A stretch of 17,649 nucleotides of DNA from CAZPEV01 sp964585635. Its GTDB lineage: Bacteria > Zixibacteria > MSB-5A5 > GN15 > JAAZOE01. The stretch lies in contig CAZPEV010000054.1 in assembly GCA_964585635.1 (NCBI GenBank), positions 1 to 17,649 on the forward strand, in the 5' to 3' direction. The notes beneath the pieces are model-generated. The model worked only from the letters and a program-made list of their open reading frames with translations. It was not told where the DNA came from and made no database searches. Shown here piece after piece: positions 5,241 through 13,694 of the stretch. A program made the position numbers and the translations under genes. Every line of letters starts with the position of its first letter. Positions within the stretch are counted from its first letter, which is position 1.

Positions 5241-7175
5241 ATGAGTTGGCTTGTTGCGACAGACGAATCGGCGTCATTAGCGACCGATTCCGGTGGGCTC
5301 CATCAGCAGATTGAGGCGATCGATACCGTGGAAACTCTTTTTGTTTACGGCTCGCTGCACAATGACCAATATTTTCAGATTCTAACCGGTCGTTCGCTCC
5401 CCTCCCAAAGCGCGGAGCTTTTGGACCATCGGCGCATCCAACCCAAGAATAGCTTCGCCTTTGCGGTACCATGGAAGGGTTCCAGCGTTCGGGGCAAGCT
5501 GCTGTCCGGGGTGACGTCGGCCATTCTGAAGAGGCTGGACGAATATGAAGACGAGGGACGGCTCTATCATCGGCGCGTGGCCCTTTGTCGGACGGACGCG
5601 GGAACCGTCCCGGCCTTCGTGTACATTGGTGATCCCAAAGCTCTGCGAAGCTACATCAAACGCGGATTCCAGGAGCGGGATCGCATCGAGGAATTCGTCC
5701 AACGGCAAGTCGACCGGTATTTGGAGCATAAGGCTGATCGCTGCCTGCTCATGGATCGCGGCCATTTCGCCCTGAGGGTGACCCGCGAGCTGCTGTCCGA
5801 GGAAATCGAATCGATTCTGCGACAGCATTTTACCGAGGCCAGATTACCGCAATTCATAATCAAACATGAGATCGAAAACGCCAACCTTCCCTCTCTCGAT
5901 TGGGTGGCGGCGGACCCGAAGGCCATGCGCTATGCCGGGAATTATATGGCCTTGACGGTCAAGTTCATGATTTTCAATCAACTTGAAGAACGCTTCCGCA
6001 ATGATTATCGCGGCCACGTCCAAGCCTCGGACGACTTTTATCATCGCACGCTTTCGGCGCTGATGGCGCTTAAGCTGCTGACCGACCGGCAGGAGCAGCT
6101 TCATCAGGCGATGGCGCAAGCACGGGTCAACGGCTATGCCGATGACCTGAAGTACACCGATTACGCGATTGCCGCCATCATGATCGCCGACGAGTTGTAT
6201 AATCGTCGTTCGGCCGATGGTATCGTCGCCTGGCTCAATGGTAATCGCCATCCCGGCGTTCAGCCGATCGGCGCCGAGTTGGAATTCTCCAATCTTGGAC
6301 GGCATGCCATCGGGGCCGGCGAAGATCAGGACCCGATATATGATGGCTTTTATTATTTCTACGATTATGATCTGATGCGCCGCGGCTGGAAGCTGGGTGC
6401 CCATATAGATGATCATGGATTTTTGACCAAGGCCGATACCCATACGCGCGGTTTTATTGAATTAGCCTTCGGCCGGTACAAGCTTCTCGGCGATATTTCC
6501 AAGCCGGCCACGATGGATCCCTGGGTGCTGGCGCAGATGATACGATTGGCGATCAATTATATTGATATCAGGCCCCATAGTTTACACGTCAGCATTCAGA
6601 CCTCGCCCGATTCTCCGTTTCAAGCCTGGGCCGACCCCCAGCATATATTTTGCCTGCTTCTGCTGGGAGGAGACGTGAGCGCCGATGAGAGGGGCGTCCT
6701 TCGAGAATTGCGGGTGTATCACGAGGAGATTTCTCATCCTGACGTGGGTATTTGCCTATCGCGTTTGAACCGGCATCACAAGAATCCCGACGATACCCAC
6801 TGGTCTTCGGTGGTCGAATTTCAATTTCCCCGGCTTCGCGCCAACTATGATTATCAACCGCTGATTATGGCTCTCAAGGGTATTCAGGCGAGCGCCAATC
6901 CGTACCCGTTGAAGGGAATCAAGAATTGCCCTGATCCGACTTACCTCGCGGAGCTCGAAAATGCCCTGAAGCGGTGGGCGGCCGCGCCAGTCCCGGTGCC
7001 TCAGGCTTCGCTCGACGGCTTTCTGGGCCTGGTTGCCCAGGGCTTGGAGGAAGAGGGGCGGCAGGCGGGCGGCGGATATCATGATTACGCCCGGTCAATC
7101 CTGGAAGAAATCGAAGGCCAATTGCGGGCGCGCAATCAGGTGATTGCGGAATATCGGAAGACGCCTAGCGTATAG
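5241..7175 (+). CDS. Gamma-glutamylcyclotransferase-like domain fused to putative GS-fold amide ligase
   Basis: The 644-residue protein has two parts. Residues about 30-135 match the gamma-glutamylcyclotransferase/AIG2 fold: VYGSLHND (35-42), then LDEYEDEGRLYHRRV, with Y102-E103 at the usual catalytic Glu position, then AFVYIGD. After a helical linker (about 140-335), residues 342-530 carry, in order, GAELEF (E346, E348), FIELAFGR (E407), SLHVSIQT (H446 or H449 region) and VVEFQFPR (E526). This Glu-x-Glu ... Glu ... His ... Glu-Phe-Arg layout is that of glutamine-synthetase-fold COOH-NH2 ligases (glutamate-cysteine ligase, amidoligases). That class is known to occur beside cyclotransferase domains. 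It lies 28 nt after the synthase gene, with a weak ribosome site. The substrate is unknown, and the ligase call is motif-based inference. Confidence 0.72.
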   Translation: MSWLVATDESASLATDSGGLHQQIEAIDTVETLFVYGSLHNDQYFQILTGRSLPSQSAELLDHRRIQPKNSFAFAVPWKGSSVRGKLLSGVTSAILKRLDEYEDEGRLYHRRVALCRTDAGTVPAFVYIGDPKALRSYIKRGFQERDRIEEFVQRQVDRYLEHKADRCLLMDRGHFALRVTRELLSEEIESILRQHFTEARLPQFIIKHEIENANLPSLDWVAADPKAMRYAGNYMALTVKFMIFNQLEERFRNDYRGHVQASDDFYHRTLSALMALKLLTDRQEQLHQAMAQARVNGYADDLKYTDYAIAAIMIADELYNRRSADGIVAWLNGNRHPGVQPIGAELEFSNLGRHAIGAGEDQDPIYDGFYYFYDYDLMRRGWKLGAHIDDHGFLTKADTHTRGFIELAFGRYKLLGDISKPATMDPWVLAQMIRLAINYIDIRPHSLHVSIQTSPDSPFQAWADPQHIFCLLLLGGDVSADERGVLRELRVYHEEISHPDVGICLSRLNRHHKNPDDTHWSSVVEFQFPRLRANYDYQPLIMALKGIQASANPYPLKGIKNCPDPTYLAELENALKRWAAAPVPVPQASLDGFLGLVAQGLEEEGRQAGGGYHDYARSILEEIEGQLRARNQVIAEYRKTPSV

Positions 7176-7196
7176 ATCCCCGGAAAGGATAACCTC

Positions 7197-8402
7197 ATGC
7201 ACGATGACAGACTTCAGCACGCCAAAGACCATTTCGGCCGACTAGTCGAAGAGCAGCTGGCCCGGATTGCCGCGATGAAACAGGCTGACGCATGGATTGA
7301 TTACAGCGTTCTTAAGCCGATTATCGTTGGTGTTTGCCGGGGTGACGGCATCGGACCCATTATTTCGCAAGAAACGCAGCGGGTCTTGGAGTTCCTGCTG
7401 GCCGATGAGATTCGCTCCGGGCGGGTGGTGCTCCGTCCGATTGACGGCCTCACGATCGAAAACCGAGTGAAACACCTGGCGGCTATTCCCGATGATGTCC
7501 TGGCCGAGCTCAAAGCCTGTCACGTAATCTTGAAGGCGCCGACGACCACACCGGAAAAGGGAAGTCCGTACCCCAACATTGAAAGCGCCAACGTGGCCAT
7601 GCGCCGGGCCTTGGATTTATTTGCCAATGTCCGCCCGGTCAAGGTTCCGGCGGAGGGGATTGACTGGGTGTTCTTTCGGGAGAACACCGAGGGGGCCTAT
7701 ATCCTGGGAAGCAAGGGCCTGCAGATTACGGAGGATCTGGCGGTCGACTTTACGGCGGTGACGAAGCAGGGGTGCGAGCGGATCATAGAAATGGCTTTTG
7801 AGTATGCTGCCGCCAACGGTATCAACCGCCTTACGGTCGTCACCAAGGCCAACGTTATAAAGACCACCGACGGGCTCTTTCTGGAGACCGCCGATCGTAT
7901 CGGCAAAAGGTACCCGGCCGTAAAATGGGACGCCTGGTACATCGATATTATGACCGCCAAGTTGATCGACCCAAGGCGGCGCACGCAATTCCGTGTCTTG
8001 GTCATGCCGAATTTATACGGCGATATTCTCACCGACGAGGCGGCCGAATTCCAGGGCGGCGTGGGCACGGCCGGAAGCGCCAATATCGGCAAACGATATG
8101 CGATGTTTGAGGCCATCCACGGCTCCGCTCCGCGGATGATCGACGAGGGGCGCGGTCATTATGCGGACCCTTCAAGCCTTATCCGCGCCGCCGCCATGAT
8201 GGTGCGTCATATCGGCTTAAAAGAGAAGGCTACGCAGTTGGAAATGGCTCTGGATATATGTACGCAACGTGAAAGAGCGGTGGTCATTACGGGCAGGCCG
8301 GATGGCGCCACGGCCGGGCAATTTTGTGACTATCTACTCCAGACCATGGCGAATTCGCTTTTGCCGAAGCAAGGCACGGCTTTTGGTCGGACGGCGAAAT
8401 GA
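7197..8402 (+). CDS. Isocitrate/isopropylmalate dehydrogenase family; probable isocitrate dehydrogenase
   Basis: The 401-residue protein is a beta-decarboxylating dehydrogenase: isocitrate to 2-oxoglutarate plus CO2 and NAD(P)H. Substrate residues visible are S130-A-N132-xxx-R136 (the IDH-type S-x-N-x-x-x-R and not the isopropylmalate ENxLxxLR type), R146 (FANVRPVK), R161 and Y168 (FFRENTEGAY), K217/K222 (VTKANVIK), D250, and D276/D280 (YGDILTDEAAE). The cofactor loop is HGSAPRM (308-314). The Arg replaces the Asp typical of NAD enzymes and the Lys typical of NADP enzymes, so cofactor use cannot be assigned. GGAAAGGA at 7182-7189 supports the start. Position between the citrate-forming enzyme and aconitase favours isocitrate. 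Confidence 0.87.
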   Translation: MHDDRLQHAKDHFGRLVEEQLARIAAMKQADAWIDYSVLKPIIVGVCRGDGIGPIISQETQRVLEFLLADEIRSGRVVLRPIDGLTIENRVKHLAAIPDDVLAELKACHVILKAPTTTPEKGSPYPNIESANVAMRRALDLFANVRPVKVPAEGIDWVFFRENTEGAYILGSKGLQITEDLAVDFTAVTKQGCERIIEMAFEYAAANGINRLTVVTKANVIKTTDGLFLETADRIGKRYPAVKWDAWYIDIMTAKLIDPRRRTQFRVLVMPNLYGDILTDEAAEFQGGVGTAGSANIGKRYAMFEAIHGSAPRMIDEGRGHYADPSSLIRAAAMMVRHIGLKEKATQLEMALDICTQRERAVVITGRPDGATAGQFCDYLLQTMANSLLPKQGTAFGRTAK

Positions 8403-8463
8403 ACAGGTCCGGCCGGTAGAGCGATCAGCCTGAAGATATTCCGAGACTCGAAAGGAATGATGT

Positions 8464-11172
8464 ATGTCCGCCATGTCCGTTGATCCGTTCAAGGCAAAAC
8501 AGCAATTACATACAAGGGCCGGCAATTATACGATTTACTCTCTGGCCCGGCTCGAAGACTCCGTTTCGGCGGAGATATCACGTCTACCCTTCAGCCTCAA
8601 GATATTGTTGGAATCCCTACTGCGCAATTGCGATGAATTCGAGATCACCCCTGATGACGTTGTCAGTCTGGCACAATGGCAGGCCGTCAAACCGGCGCAA
8701 GTGGAGATTCCCTTCAAACCGGCCCGCGTGCTTCTCCAGGATTTCACGGGCGTACCGGCCTTGGTGGATTTGGCGGCGATGCGGTCGGCGTTGAAACGGA
8801 TGGGTGGGGATCCGGCCGCCATTGAACCGGTCATTCCCTCGGAGTTGATCATTGACCACTCCGTTCAGGTGGATTATTATGGCCACCCCGGCGCCTTGGG
8901 CGAGAATCTCAAGGTCGAGCTTGAACGGAACAGGGAGCGGTATCAATTTCTCAAATGGGGTCAAGGGGCGTTTGAGAATTTCCAGGTAGTGCCTCCCGGC
9001 GTGGGTATCGTTCATCAGATCAACCTTGAGTATTTGGCCCGAGGCGTTTGCACTTCAGACCGGAACGGGGAACGCAGCGCCTATCCCGACAGCCTGGTCG
9101 GGACCGATTCCCACACCACGATGATCAACGGCCTGGGAATTGTGGGATGGGGCGTGGGAGGGATTGAGGCCGAGGCCGTCATGTTGGGCCAACCCATCTA
9201 TATGCTTCTCCCGGAAGTCATCGGTGTCCGTATTACCGGTGAGTTGCGTCCGGGTGCCACGGCCACGGACATCGCCTTGACCGTGACGCACAGGCTGCGC
9301 CAGGAAGGGGTCGTCAACAAATTCGTCGAGTTCTTCGGCCCCGGCCTGGACTCGCTGAGCCTGCCCGATCGGGCAACGATCGCCAATATGGCCCCGGAAT
9401 ACGGAGCGACGATGGGATTTTTCCCCATGGATCACGAAAGCCTTGATTATCTTCGGCGGACCGGCCGTTCCTCCGATGTGACCGATCTCGTGGAACGGTA
9501 TACCAAGACGCAAGGATTGTTTCGCATCGATGAACAACCGGACCCGGTCTTTACCAATATTCTTGAGCTGAAATTGGATGACGTAGAGTCAAGTCTGGCC
9601 GGTCCGAAACGACCCCAGGACCGAGTCGCGTTGCCCGATGTCAAGCAATCCTTTCTGGCGTCCTTGACGGCACCTATCGATCAGCGGGGATTTAACCTTC
9701 CCGCCGACGGGCCGGCGAAGAAGGCGACGGTTCAATGCGATTCCAAAAGCTATGAATTGAGACACGGGGCCGTGGTCATCGCCGCAATCACCAGTTGCAC
9801 CAATACCAGTAACCCGTCTCTAATGCTGGCGGCCGGGCTTCTGGCCAAGAAAGCCGTCGAGAGGGGCCTGTCCGTCCCCGGTTATGTCAAGACCAGTCTG
9901 GCGCCCGGATCCCGCGTCGCCGCCGACTATCTTCGGTCGACCGGCCTCTTACCATATCTGGAAAGACTTGGTTTCCATATCGTCGGTTATGGGTGCACGA
10001 CCTGCATCGGCAACAGCGGCCCCTTGCCCGAGGCCGTGGCTTCCGCCATATCATCATCTGACCTCGTCGCCGCCGCCATTTTGAGCGGCAACCGTAATTT
10101 TGAAGGGCGCATCAATCCGCACACGCGCGCCAGTTACCTGGCTTCGCCGCCTTTGGTCGTGGCCTATGCGCTGGCGGGCCGGATGGACGTGGACTTGACG
10201 ACCGAGCCGATCGGTACCGATTCCGAGGGTCGGCCCGTTTTCTTCCTCGACCTATGGCCGTCACAGGAAGAAATTCGAGCGTTGCTGCCCGAGGCCGACC
10301 GGCCATCACGGTATCAATCGGTTTACGATAATATCAACACAGCAACGGCGGCCTGGCAGAATATAGAAGGACAAACCGGAGCCATATATAATTGGCAATC
10401 AGACTCAACTTATATTCAGGAACCACCGTTCTTTGAGCATCTCAATCGCACTTCGGGCGCGATCGGCCCGTTGAATAAGTGCCGGGTATTGGCGCTCTTT
10501 GGTGACTCGGTGACCACTGATCATATCTCGCCGGCGGGCTCCATAAGCCAAAGCAGTCCGGCCGGCCAGTACCTGACGGCCTTGGGGGTGCGGCCCATCG
10601 ACTTCAATTCTTATGGTACGCGGCGCGGCAATGATCGGGTGATGGTCCGCGGCACCTTCGCCAATATCCGCCTGAAAAACCTCCTTCTCCCCGGTACTGA
10701 AGGCGGCCTGACGAGGCATTTCCCCGACGGCGAGACCATGCCGATCTATGACGCCGCAATGAAGTACAAGGCGCAGAAGGAACCGCTGGTCATCATTGCG
10801 GGCAAGGAATACGGCACCGGTTCATCTCGCGATTGGGCGGCCAAGGGTACGCTGCTGCTGGGGGTTCGCGCGGTCATAGCCGAAAGTTTCGAGCGAATTC
10901 ACCGGAGCAACCTCGTCGGTATGGGGGTATTGCCGTTGCAGTTCCAGGACGGAGAATCGGCCGGGGCGCTTCGTTTGGACGGCAGCGAACGGTATTCGAT
11001 CTTTATTGATGATACGCTGCAACCCCGTCAGCTCATACCTGTTGAGGCGGAGCGGGAAGGCGGAGGCAAGACGGTGTTTTCCGTACTGGTTCGCATCGAC
11101 ACCCCGGTCGAATTAAGATATTATCGCAGCGGAGGAATATTGTCGTCGGTATTGAGAGAAATGCTGAAGTGA
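8464..11172 (+). CDS. acnA: Aconitate hydratase, AcnA type
   Basis: The 902-residue full-length protein interconverts citrate and isocitrate through a [4Fe-4S] cluster. The cluster ligands are C445 (SCTNTSNPS) and C511 plus C514 (GYGCTTCIGNSG). Other family marks are LLQDFTGVPALVDLA near residue 85, GVGIVHQINLEYL, GTDSHTTMINGLG, SILSGNRNFEGR-type (AILSGNRNFEGRINP), and the swivelling C-terminal domain with GDSVTTDHISPAGSI, NSYGTRRGND and AGKEYGTGSSRDWAAKG. AAAGGA at 8451-8456 is 7 nt before the ATG. It closes the operon. A 4-domain aconitase of this length is normal, and I see no frameshift. Confidence 0.97.
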   Translation: MSAMSVDPFKAKQQLHTRAGNYTIYSLARLEDSVSAEISRLPFSLKILLESLLRNCDEFEITPDDVVSLAQWQAVKPAQVEIPFKPARVLLQDFTGVPALVDLAAMRSALKRMGGDPAAIEPVIPSELIIDHSVQVDYYGHPGALGENLKVELERNRERYQFLKWGQGAFENFQVVPPGVGIVHQINLEYLARGVCTSDRNGERSAYPDSLVGTDSHTTMINGLGIVGWGVGGIEAEAVMLGQPIYMLLPEVIGVRITGELRPGATATDIALTVTHRLRQEGVVNKFVEFFGPGLDSLSLPDRATIANMAPEYGATMGFFPMDHESLDYLRRTGRSSDVTDLVERYTKTQGLFRIDEQPDPVFTNILELKLDDVESSLAGPKRPQDRVALPDVKQSFLASLTAPIDQRGFNLPADGPAKKATVQCDSKSYELRHGAVVIAAITSCTNTSNPSLMLAAGLLAKKAVERGLSVPGYVKTSLAPGSRVAADYLRSTGLLPYLERLGFHIVGYGCTTCIGNSGPLPEAVASAISSSDLVAAAILSGNRNFEGRINPHTRASYLASPPLVVAYALAGRMDVDLTTEPIGTDSEGRPVFFLDLWPSQEEIRALLPEADRPSRYQSVYDNINTATAAWQNIEGQTGAIYNWQSDSTYIQEPPFFEHLNRTSGAIGPLNKCRVLALFGDSVTTDHISPAGSISQSSPAGQYLTALGVRPIDFNSYGTRRGNDRVMVRGTFANIRLKNLLLPGTEGGLTRHFPDGETMPIYDAAMKYKAQKEPLVIIAGKEYGTGSSRDWAAKGTLLLGVRAVIAESFERIHRSNLVGMGVLPLQFQDGESAGALRLDGSERYSIFIDDTLQPRQLIPVEAEREGGGKTVFSVLVRIDTPVELRYYRSGGILSSVLREMLK

Positions 11173-11228
11173 TTGCCGCCCCCGACCGTCAACGGAAAGT
11201 AGGCAGGCTTTTTGATTCCTGAGTTCCG

Positions 11229-11630
11229 TCAAATCTTCTGCAGCAACTCAATCAATATCCCTGAGGTGGATTTGGTGTGAATAAAGGCTATGAAGGTGTC
11301 GGCGATCCCCGGCCGGGGCGTTTCATCAATAACCTGCATGCCCGCCGTCTTCAGCCGCGTCAATTCCTGATGAATGTCATCGACCTCCAGGCAGACGTGA
11401 TGAATGCCGCCGCCGCGCGCCTTGATATAATCGCGAAGGGCACTATTGGAGGCGGCCGGTTCCACCAATTCTATATGGGCGTCGCCGATCGCATACAGGG
11501 CCAGATTTACATCCTGACCGGTAGCCGTCCCGGTCATTTCGGGGCCATGGCCGAGCAACGCCGTAAACACTCGGGTCGCCTCAGCCAAGCTGTTGACGGC
11601 GATTCCTATGTGGGCCACTTTAAGAACCAC
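11229..11630 (-). CDS. mce: Methylmalonyl-CoA epimerase
   Basis: The 133-residue vicinal-oxygen-chelate protein interconverts (2S)- and (2R)-methylmalonyl-CoA. Metal-site residues visible are H7 (VAHIGIAV), the H77-H78 pair (GGIHHVCLEVDD) and E128 (GILIELLQ). IELVEP at 53-58 is the equivalent mid-domain strand. The length matches bacterial epimerases. It starts at GTG 11630, inside the last 11 nt of the mutase gene, so translational coupling is likely. It is the last gene of the minus-strand operon, and its stop is 57 nt from the aconitase stop, tail to tail. No convincing terminator separates them: only a 6-bp stem, 11192-11197 with 11224-11229. Confidence 0.95.
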   Translation of the reverse strand: MVLKVAHIGIAVNSLAEATRVFTALLGHGPEMTGTATGQDVNLALYAIGDAHIELVEPAASNSALRDYIKARGGGIHHVCLEVDDIHQELTRLKTAGMQVIDETPRPGIADTFIAFIHTKSTSGILIELLQKI

Positions 11631-13191
11631 CGGCGGTTATCCTTCCATCGTATTCACCCCACACGTTGCGCAGGCAATCAGATATTTCTCCGACCGTGAC
11701 GCGATAGGTCACGGCTTCCAAGATGGGGATCATGATATTATCATCGGTCCGAGCCGCTCCGGCGATGGCACCAAGAACGCGTTGGACGTCATTATTATCA
11801 CGGGAGGCCTTTATCTCCCGCAACCGTTCGATCTGCTCGCTTTCCAATTGTGGATCGACCCGCAACAAGTCGGGCGGGGCATCGTCACCCGTCTGAAACC
11901 GATTGACGCCGACGACAATCGCCTCGCCCTTCTCGATCTGTTTCTGATACTCGTAGGCTGAGCGCGCTATCTCATTTTGAAAATATCCCGATTCGACGCA
12001 GGCGATGGCTCCCCCGCGGCAGTCGATTTCGGTAAGGAGGGCGCGTATGCGACGCTCCATCTCGTCCGTCAAATACTCCACGTAATATGAGCCGCCCAAC
12101 GGATCAGCCGAATCGGGAATGCCCGTTTCATGGGCAATTATTTGCTGGGTTCGCAAGGCGAGCGTGGCGGAGTTTTCAGTCGGCAAGGCCAGCGCTTCGT
12201 CAAAGGCATTGGTGTGCAAAGATTGCGTACCGCCCAGCACGGCGGCCAAGGCCTGAAGGGAAACCCGCGTGATATTATTTTCCGGCTGCTGAGCCGTCAA
12301 GGTGGATCCCGCCGTCTGAGTATGGAACCTCATCCGCATCGACCGTTCGTCGGTGGCTCCGAAGCGTTCCCTCACGATCTCCGCCCAGATCTTTCGCGCC
12401 GCCCTGAATTTTGCGATTTCTTCAAAGAAATTGTTATGGACATTAAAGAAGAATGACAGCCGGGGCGCAAAATGATCGATCTTCAATCCGGCCGACAAGG
12501 CCGCCTGGACGTAGCATACGGCATTGGCCAGCGTAAAGGCAATTTCCTGCGCGGCCGTCGAACCGGCCTCGCGGATATGGTACGAGGATATCGAGATGGT
12601 ATTGAAGTTGGGAAGATTATCTTGCGCGTAGGCAAAGACGTCGGTCACGAGCCGCAGCGAGGGACGAGGCGGGAAGATATAGGTCCCGCGGGCGATGAAC
12701 TCTTTGAGAATGTCATTTTGAATCGTTCCGCGTATTTTATCAGCCGTGACGTTTCGGCGGGCGGCGACCGCCACATACATCGCCAGCAGGATGATGGCCG
12801 TGGCGTTAATCGTCATGGACGTGGTAACCGTTTCGAGGGGAAGGTCGTCGAACAAGATTGCCATATCATCGATGGTGTCTATGGCGACGCCGGTTTTGCC
12901 CACTTCTCCATGGGCCAGCGGATGATCAGAGTCATAACCCATCTGCGTCGGCAAGTCAAACGCGACCGACAATCCGGTCTGGCCCGACCGCAGGAGATGT
13001 TTGAAGCGCTGGTTGGTCCGGCGGGCAGTCCCGAACCCCGCATATTGCCGCATGGTCCACAGCTGTCCGCGATACATATCGGGATAAATTCCCCGCATGA
13101 AGGGGTACCGGCCCGGCAGCCCGATATCCTGGCGACCCGGCGGCGCTACGGCCGGGACGTCAATCCCGGAGCTTGTCTTTTTGCACCGCAT
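11620..13191 (-). CDS. Methylmalonyl-CoA mutase, catalytic (large) subunit only
   Basis: This 523-residue TIM-barrel subunit of adenosylcobalamin-dependent mutase interconverts (R)-methylmalonyl-CoA and succinyl-CoA. The substrate residues that separate it from isobutyryl-CoA mutase are present: Y50 in RQYAGFGTA, and R168 after TIQNDILKEF in IARGTYIFPP. H205 (SSYHIREAG) matches the catalytic His, and FHTQTAGSTLTAQQP and NAFDEALALPTE are family motifs. The cobalamin-binding domain with DxHxxG is absent, so a separate small subunit must be encoded outside the window. I chose ATG 13191, which overlaps the preceding stop as TGATG; GTG 13194 would add one residue. Confidence 0.95.
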   Translation of the reverse strand: MRCKKTSSGIDVPAVAPPGRQDIGLPGRYPFMRGIYPDMYRGQLWTMRQYAGFGTARRTNQRFKHLLRSGQTGLSVAFDLPTQMGYDSDHPLAHGEVGKTGVAIDTIDDMAILFDDLPLETVTTSMTINATAIILLAMYVAVAARRNVTADKIRGTIQNDILKEFIARGTYIFPPRPSLRLVTDVFAYAQDNLPNFNTISISSYHIREAGSTAAQEIAFTLANAVCYVQAALSAGLKIDHFAPRLSFFFNVHNNFFEEIAKFRAARKIWAEIVRERFGATDERSMRMRFHTQTAGSTLTAQQPENNITRVSLQALAAVLGGTQSLHTNAFDEALALPTENSATLALRTQQIIAHETGIPDSADPLGGSYYVEYLTDEMERRIRALLTEIDCRGGAIACVESGYFQNEIARSAYEYQKQIEKGEAIVVGVNRFQTGDDAPPDLLRVDPQLESEQIERLREIKASRDNNDVQRVLGAIAGAARTDDNIMIPILEAVTYRVTVGEISDCLRNVWGEYDGRITAGGS

Positions 13192-13694
13192 CACTCGAAC
13201 TCTACCAATATTTGCCCTTTGCCAACGCGTCTGCCGCTTTCCACGTGCACCGTCTTTATCGTGCCGGTTTCGGGCGATTTGATATTATTCTCCATCTTCA
13301 TGGCTTCCATGACCACAAGCGCCTGTCCCTTTTCGACGATTTCTCCAGGCCGGCACATCACCTGAATGATCAAACCCGGCATGGGGGCCAAGAGGCGACG
13401 CTCCGGCACCCGCTGGCCGAGGCCTGTTTGTGCCTTCAAGCGGGCCATTTCATAATCTTCTATCAGAAAACTCTCGGAGCGCGATCGGTGGTAGACCGTG
13501 TAATGGGCCTTGTCGACGGCGAATCCCATATCATACGACCAGCCGTCAATCACCACGGAGAACCGGCCGCCGTCCCGCCGGACGAGGTCGACGGTGCGGA
13601 CCGAATGGCCGTGCCTGACCCGCCATTGGCCGTTTTCTTTTTGCAGTTCGAAATCATAGGTGCGATCGGCTGATGTCGCCTGGATTTTTTTCAT
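13191..13694 (-). CDS. Biotin carboxyl carrier protein of acyl-CoA carboxylase
   Basis: The 167-residue protein has a C-terminal biotinyl domain with the attachment motif EAMKMEN (K133). It is preceded by APMPGLI and followed by IKSPETGTIKTVHVESGRRVGKGQILVEFE. The N-terminal ~95 residues form a strand-rich linker resembling the BT domain that bridges biotin carboxylase and carrier in propionyl-CoA carboxylase alpha chains. Here that part is a separate gene, not fused to the carboxylase. Its ATG overlaps the carboxylase stop as ATGA, so the two are coupled. Biotinylation by a BirA ligase encoded elsewhere is assumed. Confidence 0.94.
   Translation of the reverse strand: MKKIQATSADRTYDFELQKENGQWRVRHGHSVRTVDLVRRDGGRFSVVIDGWSYDMGFAVDKAHYTVYHRSRSESFLIEDYEMARLKAQTGLGQRVPERRLLAPMPGLIIQVMCRPGEIVEKGQALVVMEAMKMENNIKSPETGTIKTVHVESGRRVGKGQILVEFE

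Noticed and set aside
4328..5242. 304-codon minus-strand open frame
   Set aside because: It is fully antisense to the synthase gene, whose active-site motifs are intact. It is a codon-bias shadow.
12472..13365. 297-codon + strand open frame, with a similar one at 15140-16156
   Set aside because: Both are antisense to clearly recognised mutase and carboxylase genes and have no domain of their own.
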